From Mycolicibacter heraklionensis (GTDB lineage: Bacteria > Actinomycetota > Actinomycetes > Mycobacteriales > Mycobacteriaceae), in contig LZME01000007.1 of the NCBI GenBank assembly GCA_001673575.1, positions 1 through 64,000 on the forward strand: a DNA stretch of 64,000 bases. The letters are read 5' to 3'. Both the position numbers and the translations under genes were made by a program. Below are positions 31,750-44,622 of the stretch, in pieces (the first letter of the stretch is position 1; every line of letters begins with the position of its first letter). A model generated the notes under the pieces. That model searched no databases. It was not told the DNA's origin and was given only the letters and a program-made list of their open reading frames with translations.

Positions 31750-31983
31750 TCAGGCGTACTTGATGAGCAGGCCGACGGCGATGATGGAGATCAGCCAGAT
31801 GGCGATGACGAAATAGGTCAGCCGGTCCAGGTTCTTCTCGACCACCGTCGAGCCGGACAGGCTGGACTGCACACCGCCACCGAACAGGGTCGACAGGCCG
31901 CCACCCTTGGCGCGGTGCAGCAGCACCAGCAGAATCACCAGCAGGCTGGTGATCACCAAGAGAATCTGCAGCGTCAAGATCAT
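31750..31983 (-). CDS. secG: SecG, preprotein translocase subunit
   Basis: Small membrane protein of 77 residues with two hydrophobic helices (LQILLVITSLLVILLVLL and TYFVIAIWLISIIAVGLL) and the typical loop HRAKGGGLSTLFGGGVQSS. It joins SecYE in protein export. It follows tpiA on the same strand, as in other actinobacteria. Confidence 0.95.
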   Translation of the reverse strand: MILTLQILLVITSLLVILLVLLHRAKGGGLSTLFGGGVQSSLSGSTVVEKNLDRLTYFVIAIWLISIIAVGLLIKYA

Positions 31984-32026
31984 GCCGCTACCCTACCGTT
32001 CGCCCTGGACCGGACCCGGCGCCGGG

Positions 32027-32812
32027 TCAAGGGAGGGGCCCGCCGGCTGCCAGCGCCGCCAACATGGCGAACTGCTCACCGTCGAGCGACGCTCCGCCGA
32101 CCAGACCGCCGTCCACATCGGGCTGACCGATGAGTTCGCCCACGTTCTTGGCGTTGACCGACCCGCCGTAGAGCACCCGGACGGTGTCGGCGATCTTGGG
32201 CGAGGCGAGCTTGCCCAGCTCGGCGCGAACGGCCGCACACACCTCCTGCGCGTCCGCCGCACCGGCCACCCGGCCGGTGCCGATGGCCCACACCGGTTCG
32301 TAGGCGATGACGCTCGCACCGATCTGCTCGGCGCTCAGCCCGGCCAGCGAGCCACGCAACTGCTCCAGGCAGTGCTCGACGTGGCTGCCGGCCTCCCGGA
32401 TCTCCAGGTGCTCGCCGATGCAGATGATCGGAGTGAGGCCGTGCTTGAGGGCGGCGGCGGCCTTCGCGGCGACCAGCGCGTCGTCCTCGCCGTGGTAACT
32501 GCGCCGCTCGGAGTGCCCGACGACGACGAAGGTGCAGCCCAGCTTGGCCAAGAACGCCCCGCTGACCTCGCCGGTGTAGGCGCCCGCGTCGTGCTGCGAG
32601 ACGTCCTGGGCACCGAAGGTCAGCCGAAGCTTGTCCCCGTCGACCAGGGTCTGCACGCTGCGCAGGTCGGTGAACGGCGGCAGCACCGTGACATCGACCT
32701 TGTCGAAGTACTTGTCCGGCAGCGCAAAAGCCACCTTCTGCACCAGTGCGATGGCCTCGAAGTGGTTGAGGTTCATCTTCCAGTTGCCGGCGATCAGCGG
32801 CTTACGACTCAT
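32027..32812 (-). CDS. tpiA: Triosephosphate isomerase
   Basis: Protein of 261 residues. Catalytic Lys in GNWKMN, His in VVGHSERR and Glu in [11 protein letters not shown] are all present; the phosphate loop ends with YGGSVNAKN. It interconverts dihydroxyacetone phosphate and glyceraldehyde-3-phosphate. Start and pgk stop overlap by one base (TAATG-type). Confidence 0.97.
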   Translation of the reverse strand: MSRKPLIAGNWKMNLNHFEAIALVQKVAFALPDKYFDKVDVTVLPPFTDLRSVQTLVDGDKLRLTFGAQDVSQHDAGAYTGEVSGAFLAKLGCTFVVVGHSERRSYHGEDDALVAAKAAAALKHGLTPIICIGEHLEIREAGSHVEHCLEQLRGSLAGLSAEQIGASVIAYEPVWAIGTGRVAGAADAQEVCAAVRAELGKLASPKIADTVRVLYGGSVNAKNVGELIGQPDVDGGLVGGASLDGEQFAMLAALAAGGPLP

Positions 32813-34044
32813 TACGAACCTCCGGTTTCCAGAACCTGCAGACCCGGCAGTGGTTTGCCCTCAAGGTATTCCAGGGACGCCCCGCCGCCGGTGGAGATGT
32901 GCGAGAAACCGTCCTCACGCAGCCCCAGCGCCCGTACCGCCGCAGCGGAGTCGCCCCCGCCGACGACGCTGAACGCGCCCTTGGCGGTGGCAGCGGCGAT
33001 CGCTTCGGCCACTCCCCTGGTCCCGGCTTCGAACGCCGGGAACTCGAACACGCCCATCGGCCCGTTCCAGAAGATGGTCTTGGCGTTGCCCAGCAGCGCG
33101 GCGAACCGCTCCACCGAACCGGGCCCGACGTCCAGGCCCATCTTTCCGTCCGGAATGGCGTCCGCGGCGACGACCTCGCCGGTGGCGGCGGCGTCGAACT
33201 TGTCGGCGACGACGATGTCCACCGGCAGCCGCAGCACGTCGGCGTAGTCATCCAGCAGTTGCCGGCAGGTATCCACCATGTCGGCCTCCAGCAGCGAGGT
33301 TCCGACCTCAAGGCCTTGGGCGGCCAGGAAGGTGAAGCACATCCCGCCGCCGATCACGATGCTGTCGGCCTTGGTCGCCAGCGACTTGATCACGCCCAGC
33401 TTGTCGGAGACCTTCGACCCGCCCAGCACCACGGCGTAGGGCCGCTCGGTGGACTCGGTCAGCTGCTGCAGCACCTGGATCTCCGCGGCGACCAGCGTCC
33501 CGGCGTACGACGGGAGCAGCGTGGCGATGTCGTAGACCGAGGCCTGCTTGCGGTGCACCACGCCGAATCCGTCGGAGACGAACGCCCCCGGCGAACCATC
33601 CGGCGCGGCGACCAGCTCGGCCAGCGCCCGGGCCAGTGCCAGGCGCTCACCGTCGTCCTTGCTGGTCTCCCGCGGGTCGAAGCGGATGTTCTCCAGCAGC
33701 AGCACGTCGCCGTCGGTCAGGCCTTCGGCGCGGGCCAGGGCGTCGGTGCCGACCACATCACCGGCCAGCTGGACGTGCCGGCCCAACTGCTCGCCGAGCG
33801 CCTTGGCGACCGGGGCCAGCGAGAACTTGGCCTCGGGTCCGTTCTTGGGCCGGCCCAGGTGGGCGGTCACCACAACCTTGGCGCCGGCGTCGACCAGCGC
33901 GCGCAGCGTGGGCACCGATGCGGTGATCCGGCCCAGGTCGGTGATCTTTCCGTCGTCGAGCGGGACGTTCAGGTCGGAGCGCACCAGCACACCCCGACCC
34001 GAAACACCCTCGGCGATCAGGTCTTGGACTGACTTGACGGCCAC
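32812..34044 (-). CDS. pgk: Phosphoglycerate kinase
   Basis: Protein of 410 residues with RSDLNVPL and the substrate loop [10 protein letters not shown] in the N domain, and [11 protein letters not shown] and the nucleotide motif [14 protein letters not shown] in the C domain. It transfers phosphate from 1,3-bisphosphoglycerate to ADP. GTG start (VAVKSVQDL) 7 bp after the gap stop, so gap-pgk-tpiA-secG form one operon. Confidence 0.97.
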   Translation of the reverse strand: MAVKSVQDLIAEGVSGRGVLVRSDLNVPLDDGKITDLGRITASVPTLRALVDAGAKVVVTAHLGRPKNGPEAKFSLAPVAKALGEQLGRHVQLAGDVVGTDALARAEGLTDGDVLLLENIRFDPRETSKDDGERLALARALAELVAAPDGSPGAFVSDGFGVVHRKQASVYDIATLLPSYAGTLVAAEIQVLQQLTESTERPYAVVLGGSKVSDKLGVIKSLATKADSIVIGGGMCFTFLAAQGLEVGTSLLEADMVDTCRQLLDDYADVLRLPVDIVVADKFDAAATGEVVAADAIPDGKMGLDVGPGSVERFAALLGNAKTIFWNGPMGVFEFPAFEAGTRGVAEAIAAATAKGAFSVVGGGDSAAAVRALGLREDGFSHISTGGGASLEYLEGKPLPGLQVLETGGS

Positions 34045-34051
34045 GATCGCG

Positions 34052-35089
<1,038 letters not shown>

Positions 35090-35178
35090 TTACGAAGTTG
35101 CTGGTGTACTCGGCCGTCAGCCTAGCGGGCGTTGCGAGCGCGGCGAAGCCGGGCGAAGGCAGATGCCCGCCATTGCGG

Positions 35179-36930
35179 CTAGTGCGTGACCGAGCCCACA
35201 GGCCCCCCGGTACGGCGGACGGGCAGGTCGTCACCGGGTTCGGGCCAGGGCTGGCGGCTGAGCAGGTCGGCCACGGCCACGTAACCGGCTTCGATCAGCC
35301 CGGATTTGGCGTCGACAATTCGGTAGGCCTGCTCTTTGCGGTGGATGGGTTGGCCTTCGAGCACGATCACCCGCAGGTCGCCCTCGGCGAAGTGGCAGCG
35401 GCGCTGCACCGCGGCGAGCAGCTGCTCGTTGTGGAGGTGGCCTTCGCCGAAGTTCCACCCGATCAGCGGACCGGCGATGATCTCGCCGTCACGGATGTTG
35501 TAGTCGGCGACGTTGTCGAGCGCTCGGGGCAGCAGGCCGTTCAGTGCCCGGCCCTGCAGGTGCATGGCGCGGAATGCTCCCGGGACTTTGTCGGCGACCA
35601 GGTCGGCGGTGGACTGGTCATAGAACTTCGCCAACTGGTTGATGACCAGCGCCGAGCTCTTGACCACGTTGGCCTCCACGATGTCCTCGGTGCCGGCGCG
35701 GAAGCACCAGAAGCTGGCCGCCCAGTTTCCGGCGTAATAGCGCATGGCCGGAAGGAACGAAATCTGCTGCGGAAACATGTTTCCGGCCACCGGGATCACG
35801 ATGAGCCCGGTGAACAGGATGGCCATCAACAGCGGCGACCGCAGGTCATAGACGCTGACTTCGGGGTGCTGTCCGAATAGGAAGAACAGCGAGAATCCGA
35901 AGAACACATTCCATTCCAACGGGACTCCCATCGGGAGGTTGGACAAGATGTTGAGGTGAAAGATCACCATGAACGCGATCAAGAACCATCGCCACGGGTG
36001 ATCGCCGGCGACCAGCACCAGTAGCGCCGGCACGACGAACTCGGCGGTGGTGCCGCCGACGTGTGCCATCAGCTGCGGGATCCGGGTGGGCCGCAGGTCG
36101 TTGAGGTGATCGCGGTACATCCGGTGTTTGAGACCGGTGAAGATCTTTGAGCGCAGCAGGGCATTGTTGCTCGTCATCACCGCGACCACATAGGGAAAGT
36201 GGTGGTTGAGCTTGGAGGTGGCCGCACCCCACCACAGCCCGAGGATGATGAGTTTGAACGCGGCCATCTGGTCGACATAGGGGAAGAAGAAGACGAGCAG
36301 CGTCAGGCCATAGTGCTCGGCGCGGGCGGCCAGGAAGATCGTCTTGTCCCGCAGGCCCAGCAGCACCAGAGCGATGACTATCGGCGCCACCACCGTCGGG
36401 TCCAACAGACCTACCGGGCCGGGATCGCCCTGCCCTGGTGCCAGCAACGCCCAGACACCGGAGCTCAACACGGCGGCATACAGCGCGATATCGACCACGG
36501 TGCGAGTGTCGCCGCGGGTGAACGGGACCTTGTCGGGCCAGGGCGGCAATCGGATTGTGTTGGGCCGCAACCAGTACAGGACACCGCCGATGGGCGGCCA
36601 GAACCGGGCGGTCAGCGGACCGGATCCGCAGCCCAAGCCCAGGATCTCGAACAGCAGGCTGAAGACGACGAGCTTCTGATAGACGATCGGCTGGGTCCAC
36701 CAGTCGGCGATGCGCCCGAGCTCGCCCAGGCCCGGGGTCAGGGCGATGACCGCCGCGGCGCCTGCGGCGTAGACCGCGATCTTGATCAGGTAGATCAGGT
36801 AGACGCCGGACGGGGTGCCGAAACCCTGTTCGGCCCAATGCCTGCTGCAGACCTGGATCCGCCTCGGCCACGGGGTGGCGCGCCACGTTTCGGGGTCGAC
36901 GTCGGGAACCGACGGTTTGATGAACCCCAT
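35179..36930 (-). CDS. DUF3556 multi-pass membrane protein
   Basis: Protein of 583 residues with about ten hydrophobic segments in its first two thirds and a soluble C-terminal part. The N-terminal signature WRATPWPRRIQVCSRHWAEQ and GCGSGPLTARFWPP are typical of the mycobacterial DUF3556 family. Function unknown. Between gap and the divergent glycosyltransferase gene; a weak TATAAC element lies at 36963-36968 on this strand. The ATG at 36930 starts MGFIKPSVPD, the usual family start. Confidence 0.85.
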   Translation of the reverse strand: MGFIKPSVPDVDPETWRATPWPRRIQVCSRHWAEQGFGTPSGVYLIYLIKIAVYAAGAAAVIALTPGLGELGRIADWWTQPIVYQKLVVFSLLFEILGLGCGSGPLTARFWPPIGGVLYWLRPNTIRLPPWPDKVPFTRGDTRTVVDIALYAAVLSSGVWALLAPGQGDPGPVGLLDPTVVAPIVIALVLLGLRDKTIFLAARAEHYGLTLLVFFFPYVDQMAAFKLIILGLWWGAATSKLNHHFPYVVAVMTSNNALLRSKIFTGLKHRMYRDHLNDLRPTRIPQLMAHVGGTTAEFVVPALLVLVAGDHPWRWFLIAFMVIFHLNILSNLPMGVPLEWNVFFGFSLFFLFGQHPEVSVYDLRSPLLMAILFTGLIVIPVAGNMFPQQISFLPAMRYYAGNWAASFWCFRAGTEDIVEANVVKSSALVINQLAKFYDQSTADLVADKVPGAFRAMHLQGRALNGLLPRALDNVADYNIRDGEIIAGPLIGWNFGEGHLHNEQLLAAVQRRCHFAEGDLRVIVLEGQPIHRKEQAYRIVDAKSGLIEAGYVAVADLLSRQPWPEPGDDLPVRRTGGPVGSVTH

Positions 36931-37136
36931 GCTGTCCTCACTCCCTGCCGTGTGCCCGTTCTGTTATAGCCGTACGCGCAGGCGTGCGAAGCGATTTGAG
37001 GCTGCTCAGCCTGGTACCCATGTCGATGCCGGGGGCCGCACCCGCTCCTGAGAGCCACGCCGTTCACTATCGCTGGGTTGCCACACCTAGGATCTGCCTT
37101 CAGCACATTTTTACCTGCGGGACGGCGGTCGAGTCA

Positions 37137-38645
37137 TTGGGCGATTCAACGGTTGCAATTCGTCCCGCGATAGCTTGGCGGCCAGTGGCGATTGTGGCGG
37201 CTGCGGTCGCCATGGTGCACGTGGCGGTAGCGACGCGATACGGCTGGTTTCCCGATGAATTCTATTTCGTAATTTGCGGCCGCCACCCGGCGTGGGGATA
37301 TGTCGATCAACCACCCCTGGTGCCGCTGCTCGCGCATGCCGCCGAAGCTCTCCCCGGTGGTGGTCTATTCACGGTGCGGTTGTTGGCTATTACCGCGCAC
37401 GTCGGGTGCGTTGTGTCGGCGGCTCTGCTGGCGGCGGAATTCGGCGGCCGTCGTCTGGCCCAGGTCATGGCTGCCGCCGCCGTTGCAGCCTGTCCGGCAT
37501 TCGTCGGCCTCTCCATGTTTTTCGGCCCAACAGTCACCGATCAATTGGTCTGGCTGACCGTGCTCACGCTGGTGGCGCGGGCACTACGCCTCGACACCAC
37601 GCCATCCTGGCTACTTGCCGGCGCGGCCGCCGGAATCGGGCTGGAGAATAAACACACCGCCGTAGTACTGATTGCTGGAATCGCCGCGGGCCTGGTGATG
37701 TTCCGGCGCGAGACGCTGCGTACACCACGGCCCTGGCTTGCCGCCGGCCTGGCGGTTCTCGTCGCCGCCCCAAACCTTTGGTGGATGGCGCAGCATGGGT
37801 GGCCGAATCTGCAGTTTGCGCGGATGATCTCGCAACATTCGCGCGACACGCTGGGTTCATTGATTCAACTGCCACTGCTGACAATCGGGCTTGCCGGCCC
37901 GCTACTGGTGGTGCTCTGGGTGTTCGGGATCCGATGGTTGGCGTCACCGGCCCAGCGTGAGCATCGTTGGACCTTGGTCGTGGTTGCGGTCGCATTGGTC
38001 ATCTTCACCTGCGCTAGCGGCCGGCCCTACTACGCGGCCCCGGTGTTCGCAGTGCTGTTCGCGGCCGGAGCGGTACGTGTCGAGTCCGCTCGTACAGCCC
38101 GCTTGCATCTCAACGGAATGGGCGAGCATGGCTGGCCGCCGCTGCGCTGGACGGCCACTCTTGCGGCGTCGTTCGTGGGCGCCGTTCTGCTGTGCCTGCC
38201 GGTGCTGCCGGTCTCGACGGCCCAGGCGTTGCGCTCGATCAACCCGTGGCTTGCTTCGACATACGGCTGGCCGCAGTTCACCAAACAGGTCGTCGCCGCG
38301 GCTTCATCGCTGCCCGCACACGTTCCGATCTTCACCGGTTACTACACCGAAGCCGGCGCGTTGAGCATCCTCGGACCCGCCGCCGACCTTCGCCATCCGG
38401 TTTACAGCGCGCATAACAACTACGCCCTGTGGGGCCCGCCGAAGGGCCGCCCGGACACCGTGCTTTGCGTGGGCGACTTCCCGCGCAGTTACCTACTTGA
38501 GTACTGGTCCGAAGTGACGGAATTGGCGCCGATCATCGCCGACGATGGCGAACACACCTGGAAAACCGATCGCACGATTTATCTGTGTCAGCAGCCTCGC
38601 GGCACCTGGGCCGAAATGTGGCCATCCCTTAGCCATTTCCACTGA
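37137..38645 (+). CDS. GT-C glycosyltransferase (ArnT/PMT-2, GT39-like)
   Basis: Membrane protein of about 502 residues with ten or more hydrophobic segments. The first external loop carries the acidic GT-C motif in RYGWFPDEFYFVICGRHPAWGYVDQPPLVP, quoted here in parts (WFPDEFYF; GYVDQPPLVP). Such enzymes use polyprenyl-phosphate sugars. The start is uncertain: the frame is open from 36984, but TAGGAT at 37087-37092 looks like a -10 element, so a start after about 37099 is likely; the only candidate is TTG at 37137. Codon third positions are more A/T-rich than in neighbouring genes, hinting at acquisition. Acceptor unknown. Confidence 0.78.
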   Translation: MGDSTVAIRPAIAWRPVAIVAAAVAMVHVAVATRYGWFPDEFYFVICGRHPAWGYVDQPPLVPLLAHAAEALPGGGLFTVRLLAITAHVGCVVSAALLAAEFGGRRLAQVMAAAAVAACPAFVGLSMFFGPTVTDQLVWLTVLTLVARALRLDTTPSWLLAGAAAGIGLENKHTAVVLIAGIAAGLVMFRRETLRTPRPWLAAGLAVLVAAPNLWWMAQHGWPNLQFARMISQHSRDTLGSLIQLPLLTIGLAGPLLVVLWVFGIRWLASPAQREHRWTLVVVAVALVIFTCASGRPYYAAPVFAVLFAAGAVRVESARTARLHLNGMGEHGWPPLRWTATLAASFVGAVLLCLPVLPVSTAQALRSINPWLASTYGWPQFTKQVVAAASSLPAHVPIFTGYYTEAGALSILGPAADLRHPVYSAHNNYALWGPPKGRPDTVLCVGDFPRSYLLEYWSEVTELAPIIADDGEHTWKTDRTIYLCQQPRGTWAEMWPSLSHFH

Positions 38646-38663
38646 CGGCTAACGCCGGACCCG

Positions 38664-39641
38664 CTAGGCGTCTTCGAGCAGCTCTGGGGTGACCGCCGAC
38701 TCGGTGTCGGGAATGCCGTCCTGCTTGGCCTTGCGGTCGGCCATCGACAGCAGCCGCCGGATGCGTCCTGCCACCGCGTCTTTGGTCATCGGCGGGTCAG
38801 CCAGCCGGCCCAGCTCCTCCAGGGAAGCCTGCCGGTGCTCAACGCGCAGCTTGCCGGCCGAAGCCAGATGATCGGGCACGGTGTCGCCGAGGATCGCCAG
38901 CGCCCGTTCCACCCGCGCCGCCGCCGCCACGGCCGCCCGCGCGGAGCGGCGCAGGTTGGCGTCGTCGAAGTTGGCCAGCCGGTTGGCGGTCGCCCGCACC
39001 TCGCGGCGGATCCGACGCTCTTCCCAGACCAGCCTGGTGTCTTGGGCACCCATACGGGTCAGCAGCGCCCCGATCGCCTCGCCGTCGCGCACCACCACCC
39101 GGTCCGCGCCCCGCACCTCGCGGGCCTTGGCACTAACCCCGAGCCGGCGCGCCGCGCCGACCAGTGCCAGGGCGGCCTCCGGGCCCGGGCAGCCGATCTC
39201 CAGGGCCGACGAGCGGCCTGGCTCGGTCAGGGATCCGTGCGCCAAAAAGGCTCCCCGCCAGGCAGCTTCGGCGTCAGCGACACTGCCACCGACAACTTGG
39301 GCGGGCAAGCCCCGCACCGGGCGCCCGCGCAGGTCCAACAGACCGGTCTGACGGGCCAGAGCTTCACCGTCCTTCGTCACGCGCAGCACATAGCGGGTGC
39401 TCTTGCGCATCCCGCTGGCGGTGAGCACATGCACGATCGCGTTGTAGCCGTACAGGTCGAAGATGTCCTTGCGCAGCCGCCGCGCGATAACCCCCAGGTC
39501 CACCTCGGCTTCGACCACGACCCGACCGGCCACGATGTGCAGTCCGCCGGCGAAGCGCAGCAGCGCCGCGACCTCGGCGCGGCGTGCACTCACCGAACTG
39601 ACCACGAGACGGCTCAGCTCGTCCTTGACTTCGGCCGTCAT
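38664..39641 (-). CDS. whiA: WhiA, sporulation/cell-division regulator
   Basis: Protein of 325 residues. The N-terminal half is a degenerate LAGLIDADG-like domain ([20 protein letters not shown]), the C-terminal part a helix-turn-helix ([21 protein letters not shown] region). WhiA proteins control division and, in streptomycetes, sporulation genes. The ATG at 39641 overlaps the yvcK stop as ATGA, deciding against the GTG at 39647. End of the uvrC-rapZ-yvcK-whiA operon. Confidence 0.96.
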   Translation of the reverse strand: MTAEVKDELSRLVVSSVSARRAEVAALLRFAGGLHIVAGRVVVEAEVDLGVIARRLRKDIFDLYGYNAIVHVLTASGMRKSTRYVLRVTKDGEALARQTGLLDLRGRPVRGLPAQVVGGSVADAEAAWRGAFLAHGSLTEPGRSSALEIGCPGPEAALALVGAARRLGVSAKAREVRGADRVVVRDGEAIGALLTRMGAQDTRLVWEERRIRREVRATANRLANFDDANLRRSARAAVAAAARVERALAILGDTVPDHLASAGKLRVEHRQASLEELGRLADPPMTKDAVAGRIRRLLSMADRKAKQDGIPDTESAVTPELLEDA

Positions 39642-40717
39642 CGCCACGACTTGTCACCTCCCGGCCCGAGCCCGCTCGGTCCACTCACGCCGGATTGCCG
39701 GCCCCCGCCCTCGGCATGCGTCGCGACCGGTGTCGGAACGGTCAACGTCGATACGTCGATGCTCCGAACCCCGTCCAGCGCCGCCGCCAACTTTCCTGGG
39801 TCATGTAAAGGTGTACCAGGTCGCGCCACGTCCACGAACCGAACCTCGGCAGCGAACAACGTGGCGGCACGCCGCAGCTGCTCACGCTCGCGTTCGCTGG
39901 GCACCCGGCCTGCATCGATGATGATGTGGTCGACGGTGAAACCCGGCGCGTGCTGAGCCAATACGTGTAGGTGTCGCTCCACGGAGAATCCGGCGGTCTC
40001 CCCCGGTTCGGCCACCAGGTTGAGCACCAGGGCGCGTCGGGCCGTGGTGTTCTGCAGCGCCGAGGCCAGCCCTGGCACTAACAGGTGCGGGATCACGCTG
40101 GTGAACCACGAGCCCGGGCCGAGCACCACCAGATCCGCGGACATGATGGCGTCCACCGCCTGGCGGGTGGCCGGCGGGTTGCCCGGCAACAGCCGCACCC
40201 GGCGCACCTTGCCCGGGGTGGTTGCGATGGCCACCTGGCCCCGAATCAGCCGGAACAGTCGCGGGTCGGCTTCCAACCCAGCCACGTCGGCTTCGATCTG
40301 CAACGCGATCGGGCACATCGGCAGCACCCGCCCTTTGACCCCCAGCATCCGGCCGAGTTCGTCGAGCGCGGCCACCGGGTCGGCCAGCACTTCGTTCAGA
40401 CCGGCCAGCAACAGATTGCCGATCGGGTGTCCGGCCAGGGCACCGGAGCCGCCGAAGCGGTGCTGCAGGATGGTCGCCCACAGCTGACCCTTCGGGGTGT
40501 CTGAGGCCAGCGCCGCCAGCGCCATCCGCAGGTCACCGGGCGGCACCACGTCGAGCTCACCGCGCAGCCGACCCGACGAGCCGCCGTCGTCGGCAACGGT
40601 CACCACTGCGGTGACGTGTGGGGTCAGCCGGCGGGCAGCCGATAATGTCGCGTACAGGCCATGCCCACCACCGAGCGCGACGATGCTCGGATTGCCATGC
40701 GCGGGCTCAACGCTCAT
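39638..40717 (-). CDS. yvcK: YvcK/CofD-like gluconeogenesis factor
   Basis: Protein of 359 residues with the CofD/YvcK motif [17 protein letters not shown] near the start and [11 protein letters not shown] (about residue 43). Family members bind UDP-sugars and affect cell shape and carbon flow; Rv1422 in M. tuberculosis (CuvA) acts in cell-wall synthesis and is phosphorylated. The ATG at 40717 overlaps the rapZ stop as ATGA; the upstream open frame is not supported. The C-terminal Gly/Ser tail is longer than in Bacillus proteins. Confidence 0.94.
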   Translation of the reverse strand: MSVEPAHGNPSIVALGGGHGLYATLSAARRLTPHVTAVVTVADDGGSSGRLRGELDVVPPGDLRMALAALASDTPKGQLWATILQHRFGGSGALAGHPIGNLLLAGLNEVLADPVAALDELGRMLGVKGRVLPMCPIALQIEADVAGLEADPRLFRLIRGQVAIATTPGKVRRVRLLPGNPPATRQAVDAIMSADLVVLGPGSWFTSVIPHLLVPGLASALQNTTARRALVLNLVAEPGETAGFSVERHLHVLAQHAPGFTVDHIIIDAGRVPSEREREQLRRAATLFAAEVRFVDVARPGTPLHDPGKLAAALDGVRSIDVSTLTVPTPVATHAEGGGRQSGVSGPSGLGPGGDKSWR

Positions 40718-41649
40718 TCGCGGCCCAGATCCCGGTGCAGCACTCGCACCGACAGCTCGTCGTTGTCGTCCTGGGCATCCAGCAACCGCGCCAACGCCTC
40801 GGCGATAGCCACGCTGCGGTGCTTGCCGCCGGTGCACCCGATGGCCAGGGTCATGTACCGCTTTCCCTCTCGCCGATAGCCGCTCACGACCAGGGCCAAC
40901 AGCCGGTGGTAGCCCTCGAGGAACTCATCGGCGCCGGGCTGGCCCAGAACGTAGTCGCGTACCGCCGGATGCTGCCCGGTGTGCGGACGCAGTTCGTCGA
41001 CCCAATGCGGGTTGGGCAGGAAGCGCACGTCCATGACCATGTCGGCGTCCATCGGCAGGCCGTACTTGAAGCCGAAGGACTCCACCGTGATTGACGTGGG
41101 CGCGATGACGGCGTCGCCGCCGAACATCTCCTCGATGCTCTCCCGCAGCTCGCGCACGCTGAGCACCGAGGTGTCGATGACGAGATCAGCCACCGCACGC
41201 ACCGGCGCCAGCATGATCCGTTCGGCCGCGATGCCCTCGGTGAGGGTCTGCTGACCCTGCAGGGGGTGGCTGCGGCGGTTGTGCTCGTAACGCCGAATCA
41301 GTACGTCGTCGCTGGCCTCCATGAACAGCACGCGCGGGTTGATGCCACGGGTGGCCAGTTCGGTGCGCACCGAGTCCAGGTCGCCGGTGAAACCGGCCGA
41401 GCGCACATCCATCACGACGGCCAGCTGGGTGATTCGGGACCCCGCCGCCAGCCCCAGATCCACCATGCGGGTGATCAGGTCTGGTGGCAGGTTGTCGGCG
41501 ACGTACCAACCCAGGTCCTCCAGGACCTTCGCCGCGGTGCCGCGGCCCGCCCCGGAGAGCCCGGTCACCAGGACCACATCGATACCGGCGCCGTCTCCGG
41601 GTCCGGCGACATCGCGCTCCCGTACGCCTTTCGGTGATTCCGTGGTCAT
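40714..41649 (-). CDS. rapZ: RapZ-like nucleotide-binding protein
   Basis: Protein of 311 residues. The P-loop reads [13 protein letters not shown], with Arg where many homologues have Lys. The C-terminal domain contains [15 protein letters not shown]. In Enterobacteria RapZ is an RNase adaptor for GlmZ; in actinobacteria the role is unclear. ATG overlaps the uvrC stop (ATGA). Orthologue of Rv1421. Confidence 0.95.
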   Translation of the reverse strand: MTTESPKGVRERDVAGPGDGAGIDVVLVTGLSGAGRGTAAKVLEDLGWYVADNLPPDLITRMVDLGLAAGSRITQLAVVMDVRSAGFTGDLDSVRTELATRGINPRVLFMEASDDVLIRRYEHNRRSHPLQGQQTLTEGIAAERIMLAPVRAVADLVIDTSVLSVRELRESIEEMFGGDAVIAPTSITVESFGFKYGLPMDADMVMDVRFLPNPHWVDELRPHTGQHPAVRDYVLGQPGADEFLEGYHRLLALVVSGYRREGKRYMTLAIGCTGGKHRSVAIAEALARLLDAQDDNDELSVRVLHRDLGRE

Positions 41650-43604
41650 CCTGACATCCGTTGCTGTTCAGCGGCGCCCGCCGCGCCGTCGGCTCCCAGC
41701 GCCTCGAGGACGGCCGCGGCGGTCGCCGCGCCGATCCCCGGGATCGAGGTGAGCTCTTCGACGGTAGCCCCTTTCAGTCGTGCCACCGAACCGAAATGGG
41801 AGATCAGCACCTTGCGTCGATGCTCGCCCAGCCCGGGCACCGCGTCCAGCACCGACTCGGTCATCCGTTTGGATCGCTTGCTTCGGTGGTAGGTGATGGC
41901 GAACCGGTGCGCCTCGTCCCTGATCCGCTGCAACAGGTAGAGCCCTTCGCTCTGCCGGGGCAGGATGATCGGGTCCGGTTCGGACGGCACCCACACCTCC
42001 TCCAATCGTTTGGCCAGGCCGATGGTCGCGACGTCGGTGATGCCGAGCTCGGCCAGCACCGCGGCCGCGGCATTGACCTGCGGCGCACCGCCGTCCACCA
42101 CGTAGAGGTTGGGCGGATAGGCGAATTTGCGCGATTTTCCTTCGGGAGCAAGCACTTCGGCGTCCAGGTGCCGACGGAACCGGCGCCGCGTCACTTCGGC
42201 GATCGAGGCCACATCGTCGGAGCGTCCCTCCCCGGCAGCCTCCCGTATCGCGAAGTGACGGTAGTCCGATTTGCGGGGCAAGCCGTCCTCGAACACCACC
42301 AGCGAACCGACGACGTCGGTGCCCTGCACGTGACTGATATCGACGCATTCGATGCGCAGCGGGGCGTCGGACAGGCCCAGGGATTCCTGAATATTCTGCA
42401 GCGCAGCGGATCTGGCCGTGAAATCCCCGGCCCGCTTCATCTTGTGTTGTTGCAGTGCATCTTTGGCGTTGCGCTCGACCGTCTCGGCCAGCGCCCGCTT
42501 GTCGCCGCGCAGCGGGACCCGCAGCGACACCCGCGAACCCCGCAGTTCAGACAGCCAGCTTGTCAGCTCCTCGGCGTTGGCCGGCAGGCAGGGCACCAGC
42601 ACCTCGCGTGGCACCGGGTTGGTCGGCTCGTCGGCCGCGCCTTCCAATTCGGCTTGGTCACCGTAGAACTGGGTGATGAACTGCTCGACCAGTTGCCCCA
42701 GGGAGCTGTCGGCATCGCCGGGGTCGCCGGGTTTCTCGACGATCCAGCCGCGCTGCCCGCGCACCCGGCCGCCGCGCACGTGAAACACCTGAACCGCCGC
42801 TTCCAGCTCGTCCTCGGCGAACGCCACCACGTCGGCGTCGGTGCCGTCGCCGAGCACCACAGCCTGCTTCTCCAGGGCGCGTTTCAGGGCGGCGACGTCG
42901 TCGCGCAGACGTGCGGCGCGTTCAAAGTCCAGTTCGTCGGAGGCGGCCAGCATCTGCTGCTCGAGACTGCGGACCAGCCGGTCGGTCTTGCCTGCCAGGA
43001 AGTCGCAGAAGTCGTCCACGATCCGCCGGTGTTCCTCGGCGCTGACTCGACCGACGCACGGCGCGGAGCACTTGCCGATGTAGCCGAGCAGGCAGGGCCG
43101 GCCGATCTGCTGGTGACGCTTGAACACCCCGGCCGAGCAGGTGCGCGCCGGGAAGACCCGCAGCAGCAGGTCCAAGGTCTCGCGAATCGCCCAGGCATGG
43201 GAGTAGGGCCCGAAGTAGCGCACTCCCTTGCGGCGCGGCCCGCGGTAGACCATCAGCCGCGGGTACTCCTCGTTCAAGGTGACCGCCAACACGGGGTAGG
43301 TCTTGTCGTCGCGGTAGCGGACGTTGAACCGCGGGTCGAACTCTTTGATCCAGTTGTATTCCAGCTGGAGAGCCTCGACCTCGGTGTTGACCACCGTCCA
43401 CTCCACCTTGGCGGCGGTGGTCACCATTTGGCGGGTCCGCGGGTGCAGGCCGGCGACGTCGGCGAAGTAGGACGTCAGCCGTGACCGCAGGGTTTTCGCC
43501 TTGCCCACGTAGATGACCCGGCCGTGCGGGTCGACGAACCGGTAGACGCCGGGCGCGACGGGGATTGACCCGGGCGCCGGACGATAGGTCGCTGGGTCTG
43601 CCAC
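41646..43604 (-). CDS. uvrC: UvrC, excinuclease ABC subunit C
   Basis: Protein of 652 residues. N-terminal GIY-YIG nuclease ([19 protein letters not shown]), a Cys-rich middle ([10 protein letters not shown]), the UvrB-binding helix-hairpin, an RNase H-like second nuclease ([19 protein letters not shown]) and a C-terminal HhH ([18 protein letters not shown]). It cuts on both sides of a DNA lesion in nucleotide excision repair. First gene of the uvrC-rapZ-yvcK-whiA operon. Confidence 0.97.
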   Translation of the reverse strand: MADPATYRPAPGSIPVAPGVYRFVDPHGRVIYVGKAKTLRSRLTSYFADVAGLHPRTRQMVTTAAKVEWTVVNTEVEALQLEYNWIKEFDPRFNVRYRDDKTYPVLAVTLNEEYPRLMVYRGPRRKGVRYFGPYSHAWAIRETLDLLLRVFPARTCSAGVFKRHQQIGRPCLLGYIGKCSAPCVGRVSAEEHRRIVDDFCDFLAGKTDRLVRSLEQQMLAASDELDFERAARLRDDVAALKRALEKQAVVLGDGTDADVVAFAEDELEAAVQVFHVRGGRVRGQRGWIVEKPGDPGDADSSLGQLVEQFITQFYGDQAELEGAADEPTNPVPREVLVPCLPANAEELTSWLSELRGSRVSLRVPLRGDKRALAETVERNAKDALQQHKMKRAGDFTARSAALQNIQESLGLSDAPLRIECVDISHVQGTDVVGSLVVFEDGLPRKSDYRHFAIREAAGEGRSDDVASIAEVTRRRFRRHLDAEVLAPEGKSRKFAYPPNLYVVDGGAPQVNAAAAVLAELGITDVATIGLAKRLEEVWVPSEPDPIILPRQSEGLYLLQRIRDEAHRFAITYHRSKRSKRMTESVLDAVPGLGEHRRKVLISHFGSVARLKGATVEELTSIPGIGAATAAAVLEALGADGAAGAAEQQRMSG

Positions 43605-43626
43605 GGCTACCAGGCTACTTTCTACG

Positions 43627-43672
43627 GCGAACAGACGTGAAAGCCCCGTTTTTCATGCAAAACAGGGGGCTT

Positions 43673-43686
<14 letters not shown>
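43627..43686. terminator. Long hairpin terminator between ribH operon and uvrC
   Basis: GCGAACAGACGTGAAAGCCCC pairs with GGGGCTTTCACGTCTGCTCGC over 21 bp with one mismatch, around an AT-rich loop with T and A runs. It overlaps the stop codon of the Rv1417-like gene at 43673-43675 and ends the ribA2-ribH-Rv1417 transcript before uvrC. Confidence 0.85.
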
Positions 43687-44622
<936 letters not shown>

